From assembly GCF_950023065.1 (NCBI RefSeq), contig NC_088678.1, forward strand, positions 15,242,580 through 15,306,579: a DNA stretch of 64,000 nucleotides. Direction: 5' to 3'. Both the position numbers and the translations under genes were made by a program. Below are positions 11,691 through 22,655 of the stretch, piece by piece. Within the stretch, counting starts at the first letter, position 1; the number at the start of each line of letters is the position of its first letter. A model generated the notes under the pieces. It had not been told where the DNA came from, made no database searches, and saw nothing but the letters and a program-made list of their open reading frames with translations. The stretch comes from Planococcus citri (lineage: Eukaryota; Arthropoda; Insecta; Hemiptera; Pseudococcidae).

Positions 11691-13010
11691 TTTTTTATCA
11701 TATTATCTATTTCATTTTATTTTTTCAACTTGTTCAAAATTTTCAACTTTCAATTTCATATTCTGTGTTTTTATTTCAATTTTCAGTTTTTAGTTTTATG
11801 TTCAGAATTATTTTAAATTTCAAATTTGGTATTTAATTGTACTGATTCAAAATTTTTAAGTTCATTTTTAGAGTTTTCGGTTTCATTTTCAATTTTTGAT
11901 TCGAGTTGAAAATCTTTCAATTTTTTCAAAAGGTTCAATTCAATGCTCAAAATTTTTTTATAATCAGTTTTTTCTGTTTTTTCGAGAGTTTTCAACTAAA
12001 TACATATTTTTTGATAAGTAATTAGTTCTTTCAATTTTGACGTCATTTTCAGTTTAAAATTTCATTTCCAGGTCTTCATTTCATTTTTGGAATTTATTAG
12101 TTTTTCGTTTCATTTTGAGGATTTGATTTCATTTTCTGAGGTTTTGATTTTATTTTGAGTTTTTTGTTTTTTTTTTGTTGGAAATTTTCATTTTATTTTC
12201 AGAATTTTCTACTTAGGTAATTGATTTTCAGAGGTATCTTTTCCATTTTTATAGAGATATCCATTTCAGTTTCAGAGTTTTAAATTTTATGCTTTCGAAG
12301 TTTTCGATTTTACTTCCAGTTTTTGATTATATTTCCATGAGTTATTTCCTCTTTTTTACGCGCTTTGTTTGTTTCAACATCAGCGTTTTCGGTTTTATTT
12401 CCAATTTTTTATTTCATTTTTCAAGTTTTTGATTTGATTTTTGATTATTATACAATTTTTGAGATTTTGATTTTCGTCTTCAAAAATTTCTAAAAATAGT
12501 CGTTTTTTTTTAGAAAATTTGGAATTTTTATCTACTTCTTTTTCAAAATTTTTCAAATGTTTTGCTTTTTTTCTAGAAACTACCAGAAAACCATTCCTTT
12601 CATTAAAATTTCCTGTCTCGTTTCTGAGACTTCAATATGTTTTCATTTTTTGAATTTATTTTTAGTTTTCAACGCTATTTTTTCATGTTTTTAATTCTAT
12701 TCAAATTTAAATGTTCAATTCTTTACTCAGGATTTCGGTTTCATTCTCAGCTTTTGGTTTCGTTTTCAGTATTTTCAATTGTACTATTCGAGTTTTTAAT
12801 TTCATTTTAATTTACGCATATTTTTGCTTCAATTTTCAGAATTTTCAATTTTATTTTCAGTTTTTAATTTGCTTTAAATTTTATTTTCTGGGTTTTCAAC
12901 TTAATTTTCGAAATTTTTGGTTCAATTTTCAGTTTTACGTTTTATTTTCAATTTTTGATTTTATTTTCAGAATTTTTGGTTGACTTACAGTTTTTTATGT
13001 CTCGTACTTT
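11691..13010. repeat. T-rich degenerate repeat tract
   Basis: Irregular copies of a TTTTCAATTTCATTTTCAG-like word (also TTTTTGATTTCATTTTC) fill about 1.3 kb. The period is not constant. It looks like an old, decayed minisatellite. Frames through it are Phe-rich artefacts. Confidence 0.7.
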
Positions 13011-15840
13011 TCGGCATGTTTTTTTTTCTTAAAAATTTTGACCTAAATGTGAGAGAAGGTGCCCTCTTACTTCTTCAAAGTCTTCAGTCTTCATTTCAAA
13101 TATAAAATGTTTCATAGCAGTAAAAAAATTATGCCCCTGGACTATTTTTTAAACTTTTTCCTCAAGTTGGACTTTCAATGGTGCAATATGTGAACTTTCA
13201 ACTTTCAAAATTTCGATAGATGATAATTCTGAATCTTATTTTTTTGGTTCGATTTCGCATCCTTGAACCATCTCTGCGGAGATAAAAATATGGGAAAAAA
13301 GAAAAGGACAAAATATGTGATCTTTGTTCGCTGAAATTTCTCATCATTTTTTCCTCAAAAAATTGATTTCGTTTCTTGATTTTTTGCACAGTATAAACAT
13401 TTTGAGCCATTTTAACTCTGCAAAAACTCTCAAAAATTAGATTAAAATCCAAAAAATATACATATTTTTTTTTTTCAAATTTCCATATCATCTCAAACCT
13501 CACACACCAAAACCACAATACGAATGGTTATTTGTGAGTTGTAGGCGGAGAAAGGCAAGGGTTTTAGATACCTATAGCAGGTGTATTTTATGGCAGTTAC
13601 GACACCATAACACGTACAAAGGTACAGGAGGCGCCGTCCTCCCAGTACGTCTTCCAGCAATGGAGCTCGTATGCAATGTACGACTATACGTAGGTGTACG
13701 TATGTAATTGCTCGAATTAATTTAATTTAAAATAAAGCTTAAACATGGCGGCCAACTTAGCCGGAAATATTAATTACACCCAATGGTATTAGGTACATAC
13801 ACACAATACCCAACACAAGGCTCCTCTTCGGGAACGGGTATGAGAGAAAAACCTGCAATACCTCTACATCTACATACAACTCATAGTCTTTGGAAGAAGT
13901 AGCCTAAGCAGCAACAAACAGTGCACCGGCCAAATGATTTTAATAACCGCGTGTGGGTCTGGTACGATCTACCTAAAAACAAAATGGCTTCCTGTCAAAC
14001 TAATGATAACATTCTTCTGCCTACAACATTTTCCTATATGCAGCTATTTGTCATAAATAAAATAAATTACGAGCGTCGGGATAAGTACTAGAGAGGCAGT
14101 AGCCGCGATGGTATGAACGTTCGATGCGGTAATGATACATTATTAGGCCATATTTTCGATTAGTCGAGTAGGTAGGTAGTGGATAGAGATACATATAGAA
14201 AAGGGAGCCAAGTGCAGAACTCCTTCCAAGTATAATAATGGTTCGATCTGCAGAGAACGAGAGAGAGAAAACGAAATAATTTATACTGACAAATTACGAG
14301 TATTATGTTAATAGGACGAACATACTATAAATACAGCTACCTATATGTATAGTCAAGTATTCGGTATGGTGAAAATTTCCTATATTTTTTTCCACCAGCG
14401 AGCTGAGTCTTTTTGATACACTACGAACACTCTGCATAAATGCGTTGTTTAGTATAATTTATAAGTATGAAATGGCGATGGAGCTGCTGCTCTGCTCTAT
14501 ACTCTGCTTTCGCTGCTCATATCATGATTAACGAGGTTCCGAGAACGTTTTATATAATTATCGTCGCCTATGTCCAACTCGAATCGACCAAATTATAAGG
14601 TTTTTTTCATCCAATAATATCCATCCGCACACAAGACGAATCGTGACGTGATTATTTCGAGAGGAGTGTTGTTTCTTTTTTATTAAATTGGGTTTGACAG
14701 GTCTGTGCGTACACCGAAGCACGATATTTGAAAGATAGATGTCGAGGACACGAACGAGAGAGAAATTTGCAGCAATTTACTGGTATTTTGACCGGTCAGA
14801 TTTGAAAGAATGTTCATTAAATAGAAGAAAAAAATATCGGCATCGTTTTGAAAGAAATTTTTCGTAGAATCGTTCGCCTCCCTCCTCCCTCCTCCCTCCC
14901 TCTTCATCACCAGTCCTTCTCGTAACTGTCCAGTGAAAACTTCTTCGAAGGAGAAAAGTTACTCCTTGAAACATGTGAAATACTGTATCGAAACACGTCA
15001 ATTTTTTTCCTCCAAAAAGGCCAATTTCATCGGTATTTTTTACTTTCTCCGAGGACACGTAGAATAAAACGAATAACTTTTTTAAAAATAAAAATAAAAT
15101 TAACATCATATGTACCTCTACATACATAAGATACTTACCTACCTTATAAGATGAAACACATCGATATATGCAAAGGCAAAAAAAAATCCTACTTGTTTGG
15201 AAAATACGTAAGATATTCATCATTTATATATATTTTTTTCTTTCTGCGAAGCAATGAAAAATGAAAATTTACATAATTAGTTACACTCGAGAAAATGCCT
15301 GGAATTCTTTCGGGAATACGCGTCATATCGTGAAATTGGAATATTTTCTTCGCGAATGAAGGTTTCAAAGGGAGACGCGCCAACGAAAGTTGTCGAGTAA
15401 AATAGTGTTAAGATGAAAGTTGAAAACCGAGAGGGAGAGAAAAAAGAAACCGAAATCGACCAACTTTGCTAAGTTTTTTTTTCTTCGTTTTTTTTTTTTT
15501 TTTTTTTTGCAAGGTGTTCTTCGCAATAGATAGGCATATTTTCTCGCGATGAAAACATCCATTAATGGGAAAATAAACGTTGGAATGGAAATCATCGTTG
15601 TGGAAAATCTTGCAATTGATACGCGTGATACGATTTCATCTTCTTTTTTTTTTTTTGAAGATAGGTATAGAAAAATTCAATGTCATTCTTGGGGATCTTA
15701 CTCAATTTTACTCAATTTTTTTCGCCTCAGAAAAGTAACTGTAGTAACCAAAAAAGCTTCAAAAAGTAACCAAAAAGTGACAAACATGAACAAAACATTT
15801 TACCTGATGCAGAAAAAAGCACACAAAAAACAGAACGTTA
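13011..15840. other. Non-coding stretch, no gene supported
   Basis: Mostly unique AT-rich sequence, with a pyrimidine tract (CTCCCTCCTCCC) at 14878-14903 and a long T run at 15488-15509. Frames up to 148 codons exist on the minus strand with no recognisable domain, signal or repeat support. Confidence 0.45.
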
Positions 15841-16371
15841 CAAATTGAAATGTTCTGGTTTTTGATTTTTTTTAAATGAATTATTTTTGAGCTTCTGTTT
15901 GGTAACAAATGAAAATATTGGCAATTTCTGTAAAAAAATCCAATTTTTGGCAAAATGAAGCAGGATTTCAAAAATTTCAACAAAAATGAGACGACGGCTT
16001 TTTAATTTGGCCACTTCTGGCAAAAAAGCAAAACATACGTATTTTTGTAAAATTTTTGTTCTTAGCAATTTTGTTATAAACCGAGATTTTTTTTACAATT
16101 TTTACCAGTTAGCAAGAATTTGACAATTTTGGCAAAAAGCAGAATTTTTAAGGAATTATTGGCAAAAAATTTATACTTTTTGGAAATTTCTCACAAAAAA
16201 TGAGGCTCTTGGATAGTTTTTGAAAACTGTAAAGATCTTAAGCAATTTTGTTAAAAAGCAAAAATTTGACAATTTTAGCAAAACAGCAATTTTTGAGAAT
16301 AATTGGCAAGTAAATTATGACTTTATTTTGTTTGTTTTCAAAATAATATGAAGCTTTTTTGCATAAAACAA
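15841..16371. repeat. Degenerate TTTTTGGCAAAAA repeat tract
   Basis: Irregular repeats of AATTTTTGGCAAAA and GACAATTTTAGCAAAA words; a distant relative of the TGACAATTTTTGACAAAAA arrays at 27 and 35 kb. No coding potential. Confidence 0.6.
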
Positions 16372-16935
16372 AAGTTACCTACCACCTACCTGTAATTTAC
16401 TAAAAAAAATTACCTGTAAATTACTAAAAAATTACCTGTAATTTACCAAAAAATGACCTATAATTTACCAAAAAAATTTCCTGTAATTTACCAAAACAAA
16501 AAATTACGTGTAATTTACCAGAAAATTACGTGTAATTTACCAGAAAATTTCCTGTAATTTACCAAGAGATCACCTGTAGGCTGTAATTTACCAAAAAAAA
16601 TTCCTGTAATTTACCAAAAAATTACGTGTAATTTACCAGAAAATTACGTGTAATTTACCAGAAAATTACGTGTAATTTACCAGAAAATTACGTGTAATAT
16701 ACCAGAAAATTTCGTGTAATTTATCAAGAAATTACCTGTAATTTACCAAGAAATTACTTGTAATTTACCAAGAAATTACTTGTAATTTACCAAGAAGTTA
16801 CCTGTAATTTGCCAAGAAATTACCTGTAATTTACCAAGAAATTACCTGTAATTTACCAAGAAATTACCTGTAATTTACCAAGAAATTACCTGTATTCAAC
16901 GCCAGAATTTACCAATAATTTACCAAAAATTACCA
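16372..16935. repeat. 22-bp minisatellite, GTAATTTACC family, inverse orientation
   Basis: Copies of GTAATTTACCAAGAAATTAC and variants with CAGAAAATTACGT, about 22-bp period, roughly 25 units. It is the inverse complement of the motif in the 6.7-kb array. Subfamilies are blocked: GTAATTTACCAGAAAATTAC units at 16500-16720, and AAGAAATTACCT units from 16730 on. Confidence 0.88.
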
Positions 16936-19850
16936 ATTTACCTGATATTACAAAAAAATGGAAAATCATCATCAATTTATAGAAAATTACCAATATACGG
17001 ATAAACAAAGAGACTATAATATTCGAGTTTGGAGTATTATTTTTTTTTCAAGTTTTCTCCCATTTTTGAAAAAAAATTGAATTTTTACCTTCACTTCGAG
17101 TATATTTTCTGAAGTTGAATTCAAAATGAAGAATTCCATACACAAAACTTTCAAAATTTGATAAGATTTTTTCATAAAAAAAAATCTATACTTACCTAGA
17201 TGTATTTTTTTTTAAATATTTTTTGAAAATTTTGTACATCGAAATCCTATCAAGGTAAGGTACGAGGGGTGAAGAGGAAGGAGTGAAAGTCATCCATAAA
17301 GCAACAACAACAACAACGTCCTACTTTTCGATCATTTTCCTCAAAACACACCATCGTCAAGTACCTACCTACCTACACTGAGCAACGAGCATCCTCGTTA
17401 TCCTATTTTCGCAGATTTAAATGATTCCCAAAATAATTTATACCGACCCGACGACGATGCGGATCCTCCGACCTAAAGAACCAATTTATGTAGAAAAAAC
17501 AAAAACACAGCAGTTTTACACTCATCAGCTTTGCTTTTTGTCTATACGCGACTCGAGTAGCTATACCTGGGCTCCATTTTAGGAGGAAATTCTTACGCTA
17601 TAAAATTCCCAAATCTCGCTTCCACTCAAATACACACTTACTTTTATTTCGTAAATTGTGTACCGTTTATACGCGAGGAAAAAAGCTACTCTCGAAAGAA
17701 AAGAGAGAAAAAAAGTAATTTGAATCTAAAAAAGGAACTCTTTCGCGTAACTCGCGCCGAATAATTTATCATTTCACGCCTTCGCGTCTCCTGCGTATTT
17801 TACTCGGTGAAAAAAAAAACGAAATGTCGTCGTTTATAATCAAAAGTATATATCAAGTGACAAAATAGTACGAGTAGGTAAGTAATTCTGCCTACATATA
17901 CGAAATAGCACGTTGGACTTTCATTTTCGAAAAGTCAGGAGCTGTGTTAGTAGATTGACTTTTGCACGATTAACATGTCGTTGGTACTTTTTGCCTATCT
18001 ACGATCATTGTGGAGTTTAAATAAAATCGATCTGACATAAAAAGCTGGTTTTTTCGATGAAGATAAATAGGTAATTGATGGAAAAGGAAAAGACGGAATC
18101 CAATATCCTGTATAATGCTTATGCCTTTGAATCGTATCGTAGGTACGCAGGATGTTAATTCATTCGCCATCAAAGAGCTGTGTACCTAGTCGTAGTTAGC
18201 TACCTACTCGCGATAAATAATCCAGTCGAATCCGACCGAAGCTCGTTAAGTCGTATTTTTTATATTTGTTTGGAAAATGGTTGAAGTAAGTAAGTATAAA
18301 AAGAAACCTCGTTCGTTGGCGTTTCTCTGCTCCCTTCTGCACTTAATTTACTATTCCCTAAGACACGAATTTTTCAGCCGGCAAACGCGATTTAATCTCG
18401 GTAAATTCATTTTTCTTCGTTCTTTTTAACGCGAACTAACATTATCTGGAGCGTTTCATTCTGTGGGGGTAATTTTCGACGATGAAGACGACAGCAGGAG
18501 CAGGGTAAGCGTAGGTGAAGCCGAAAGCTCACGCAAATACTGAATTACGCGACTCTGTATACCGGCACCGGGTGTGCTATAGAGTCGCAGTCCTGGTATA
18601 GGGATTCGTTCTCTGGCCGCAATACGTAGCCACAAAAGCTGATTTGTTATTCGCAAGAAAAAGTGCGTAAAATCGAATTCGGACACGGTGGCGATGGCGG
18701 TGGTGGTCGCCGGTCGATCCTCTCGTCGTATAATTTCCAATTTCGATCGTAAACTCAGCTATAGCCAAGTTGACAGAAAGTGGAAATGAAGAATGAGGGT
18801 TTGATAAAGACAGAGCGAATTAGATTACACGCTGTTGCTGCTAGCTCTACCCTTAAAATAAATGACTTTTTCTCGCAGCTATGACTCATGGCGCGCCTTT
18901 AAATTGGCTAGAATTAACGCCTGACGTGAATAACGGCTAATTACCAGCTTTCGCGTAAATTCCAAACAACAACGCAATTATAAAGCGAACTTATAGCGAA
19001 TGTCGCGTAAATTTTCTATTCCGCCATCGTCGTCGTCGTTGTGTATAGTAAACGTTTACACTGCGAGAAGCTCTCTTCTCATAACACGTGTCGTAGCACC
19101 AGTCAACAGATGCGAGGGTGTGTAATTTAAATTTTTCCTTGCTCCCCTTCCCCCTTTGCCCCCTTTCTAACCGTGTAATTTTGGATACCAAATCAACGAA
19201 TCACATATCTACTCGTATAGGTAGAATATAGGTAAACTTTCTACATGTAGGTACTATTACGAGTAGCTAGTAACTTTAGTCCTTGTCATATCAAGTACGT
19301 ACATAGTCGAATATCATTACCTATCATTAGTTGCATGAATGATACGATGAAGACGAAGAGTCGATGATGCGAGAGCTCACAGCACAAACGGAGTAGAATT
19401 TCACTGTATTTTGTCGCGTGGTTCAGATTCGTCGTATTTCTAATGAAACTGATACTCCTTCATCGTTTTCACGATGAACGATGCTAGTGTCTCATTTTTC
19501 CCCCTTAAACTCGTCGTTTGACATTTTTTTACATTTATTTCACGGTATTTTTATCCAGCAAAGATGTTATTTTAGCGACGATACGACGTCGACGAACATT
19601 ATACAGCAGTTCAATGGACTCGTCTATTAGAACTACACGAATTGGAAACTATTGCATTGAATCGAATTTTGCAAGTTTTTGAAAAAACGTCATATATTGT
19701 GTTCATTTATTTCGTGGTAGAAAATTGATTTGTTATTTCGGGACATCAATTTCTAAAATTGATTGAATTTTTAAGTACAAACCTTTCTTATTCTTAATTG
19801 ACTCTCCTCTCACAAAAAACCAACATTACTTTACATTTTTAAAAATTTTT
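16936..19850. other. Non-coding stretch, no gene supported
   Basis: Unique-looking sequence with CAACAACAACAACAAC at 17300-17316 and CGTCGTCGTCG at 19029-19039. Minus-strand frames at 18456-18768 and 18991-19191 lack domains. No RNA gene is recognised. Confidence 0.45.
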
Positions 19851-19879
19851 GCATTTTTTCCTAATCAAAATTGAATTAC

Positions 19880-20235
19880 GGGTGATTTTTTGGAAATTAC
19901 CAGTAATTTTTGGTAAATTACCAGTAATTTTTGGTAAATTACCAGTAATTTTTGGTAAATTACCAGTAATTTTTGGTAAATTACCAGTAATTTTTGGTAA
20001 ATTACCAGTAATTTTTGGTAAATTACCAGTAATTTTTGGTAAATTACCAGTAATTTTTGGTAAATTACCAGTAATTTTTGGTAAATTACCAGTAAATTTT
20101 GGTAAATTACCTGTAATTTTTGGTGAATTACCAGTAATTATTGGTAAATTATGTGTAATTTTTGGCCAATTACCAATAGCTTCTGGTAATTTACCTGTAA
20201 TTTTTTAGTAATTACCAATATTGTAATTTCTGGTG
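19880..20235. repeat. 21-bp minisatellite, GTAATTTACC family
   Basis: About 14 copies of a 21-bp unit reading TTACCAGTAATTTTTGGTAAA, near-perfect in the centre and decaying at both ends. Because 21 is a multiple of three, it gives one open frame of heptapeptide GKLPVIF repeats; this is an array artefact, not a supported gene. Confidence 0.9.
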
Positions 20236-20239
20236 AAGT

Positions 20240-21140
20240 ACCACCCCTACAACAATGACCATGCTAATTTCGATGTAAATGTCGATCCATCCACAATTCC
20301 ACATCCTTTTGGATACCTACCACATGTCGGTGTAAATTCCGATCCTATTTTGACCCAATTGTCGATGTAATTGTTGACCAATGTTGACTGACAATTGGTC
20401 TGACATAGGGTTGATATTTGCACAGACAGGTGGGATCCAAATGTGACAGATGTGGATTGTGGATGGATCGACATTTGCATCAACATTTGCATCAACATGT
20501 TCGTTGATACCCTGCTACAAAAAAGTTGAAAAATTAATTTTAAAAATGGAAATTTTGTCCAAAAATGATCTTCTCAAAGGTGGCCATTGCGCGTGCTGAA
20601 AGCAGCATCGACGAGGAGACCACCTCTGAGAGGTACAGATGGAAAGTCTTTGCAAAATAAGAAGTTGAACATAAACTCCTTATATTGAGAAGGTGCAATA
20701 CTTTGAGAGTACTGAACTAATACATTTTCATGTTGACAACATGTCGATGTTAATGTCGATGTGAAATTTGACATCAACAAATACATCTACAAAATCCACG
20801 TCATTTTCAAAATTAGAGAAATCTTTGAGAATTTGGTCAAGGTTGGTGTTGATGTATTTGTGGACCATCAACTTTCATATCGACATATCATCAACAACTC
20901 CAAACTATGAAAAAATGAATAATTTTGTAAATGCCATCAAAAATTTGTTCTTTTCTTCAAACAAGATGATATTTTAAAATGTTTCCTGAACTTTTAAACG
21001 CTACAACAAAATTTCAATTCTGAAAAATTGGTCGACATAGTTGTGGATGAGAATTTTGAGCATCAAATTTTACATCAACATGTCAACATCACATGTCAAG
21101 GTATCAGAAATAATGAGAAAATTTCAAAAATGTTTACTAA
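20240..21140. repeat. Hairpin-rich tract with TTGATGT/ACATCAA words
   Basis: Arms at about 20271-20306 (GTAAATGTCGATCCATCCAC) and 20450-20480 are inverted copies. Many further CGACATG, TTGATGT and ACATCAAC words occur in both orientations. TGATACC at 20505 and GGTATCA at 21102 may be outer ends. It could be a decayed foldback element. No coding potential is credible. Confidence 0.5.
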
Positions 21141-21265
21141 CCTGGCTTATTTACAGACAAAAAATTCCTACTAAATAACTAATTGGTCACTTTTCTATCA
21201 TTAGGTATATTGGAAAAAAACATGGTCGATGCAAATGTCGACGTCGACAATTGTTGTGAGGGAAG

Positions 21266-21605
21266 CAGTGTTGCAAGTGTGCTACATACTTTCAGCACTC
21301 TGGATGAGTGCATTTTACTCCAAGCATTTTCATCATACCTACTCCAAACTCCACTCTCCACTCCTCGTTTTGAAATTTACTCATTATACTCACTCCATAC
21401 TCACTCCATACTCACTCCAAAGGAACTGTCAACACTCCAACTCCACTCCTACTCTTTTTTGAAACAGTGGCAGTACTCCATCATAGGAGTGCGGCTCCAC
21501 ATTACAGCATAGATTGCTCTTAGGCTTACTCCAAGCATATACTCCTCAAAAAATCTTACTCCTTGCACTCTTTACTCCTACTCTTACTCCACTCTTGCAA
21601 CACTG
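21266..21605. mobile_element. hAT-like MITE, 340 bp
   Basis: Terminal inverted repeats CAGTGTTGCAAG and CTTGCAACACTG match over 12 bp and share CAGTGTTGC with the MITE at 2243-2556. The interior is a TACTCCACTCC-type simple repeat. The flanking 8-bp sequences (GAGGGAAG, GGAAGGAA) are not a convincing target duplication. It abuts dispersed repeat copy 2. Confidence 0.7.
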
Positions 21606-21847
21606 GGAAGGAATGAAAAAGTCAGCTTCAATTCTTTGCTTTTCGAATAAATTCATTAATATCTAATAAAACTTACTCCATCAGATTTCTTTCATCAATG
21701 ATTAAATTAACATCATTTGTAGGTCTAGGTACTCACCTGAAAACAGAAAAAAATACACAATTAATTAATTAAATCAAATTTTATCATCAAATGAATAAAT
21801 ACTTCACAAAAAATTATCAATTTATGAAAAAATTTATTACAAATATA
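21606..21847. repeat. Dispersed repeat, copy 2
   Basis: Matches 7426-7668 over its length with small indels, including CAGATTTCTTTCATCAATGA, ACTCACCTGAAAACAG and ACACAATTAATTAATT. It ends at the CAGGGTGTCC start at 21848, as copy 1 does at its own CAGGGTGTC. Confidence 0.75.
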
Positions 21848-21984
21848 CAGGGTGTCCGCCAAAATTTGATATTCTGACTTTTCGCAACCTTTTTTCGCAA
21901 CTTTTTTTTAGTAACCCCTCATTTTTTAGCAAAATGGGTTTACCAGGTTTTGGTATAACAATTACAGTAGCATTCTTCCAGACG
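21848..21984. mobile_element. CAGGGTGTC-type element head, right end not found
   Basis: CAGGGTGTCCGCCAAAATTT followed by TTCGCAACCTTTTTTCGC and AGCAAAATGGGTTTACCAGG, all paralleling the element at 7669. Here the interior switches to the GGTAATTTTGGG array instead of the CGATC array. I could not find an inverted right end. Confidence 0.5.
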
Positions 21985-22655
21985 TCAAAAAAATTACTAG
22001 TAATTTTGGTAAATTACTGGTAATTTTGGGTAAATTACTGGTAATTTTGGGTAAATTACTGGTAATTTTGGGTAAATTACTGGTAATTTTGGGTAAATTA
22101 CTGGTAATTTTGGGTAAATTACTGGTAATTTTGGGTAAATTACTGGTAATTTTGGGTAAATTACTGGTAATTTTGGGTAAATTACTGGTAATTTTGGGTA
22201 AATTACTGGTAATTTTGGGTAAATTACTGGTAATTTTGGGTAAATTACTGGTAATTTTGGGTAAATTACTGGTAATTTTGGGTAAATTACTGGTAATTTT
22301 GGGTAAATTACTGGTAATTTTGGGTAAATTACTGGTAATTTTGGGTAAATTACTGGTAATTTTGGGTAAATTACTGGTAATTTTGGGTAAATTACTGGTA
22401 ATTTTGGGTAAATTACTGGTAATTTTGGTAAATTACTGGTAATTTTGATAGATTACGGGTAATTTAGGTAAATTAGGGTAATTTTGGTAAATTACGGGTA
22501 ATTTTGGTAAAGTACCGGTAATTTTGGTAAAGTACCGGTAATTTAGGTAAATTAGGGTAATTTTTGTAAATGGTTTATAATTTTGGTAAAATATTGGTAA
22601 ATGTGGTAAAAAAGTGGTAATTTTGGTAGATTACTATCTAGTAATTTAAAAAATT
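21985..22655. repeat. 21-bp minisatellite, highly homogeneous core
   Basis: About 20 copies of GGTAATTTTGGGTAAATTAC plus T, identical to each other through 22018-22425, then degenerate copies (GGTAATTTAGGTAAATTAGG and so on) to about 22650. The heptapeptide GKLLVIL frame through it is an artefact of the 21-bp period. Homogeneity indicates recent expansion or correction. Confidence 0.93.

Noticed and set aside
19849..20208. Frame with repeated GKLPVIF heptapeptides
   Set aside because: Direct translation of a 21-bp minisatellite; related non-coding arrays have other periods and broken frames.
22026..22442. Frame with repeated GKLLVIL heptapeptides
   Set aside because: Direct translation of a homogeneous 21-bp array with no flanking coding sequence.
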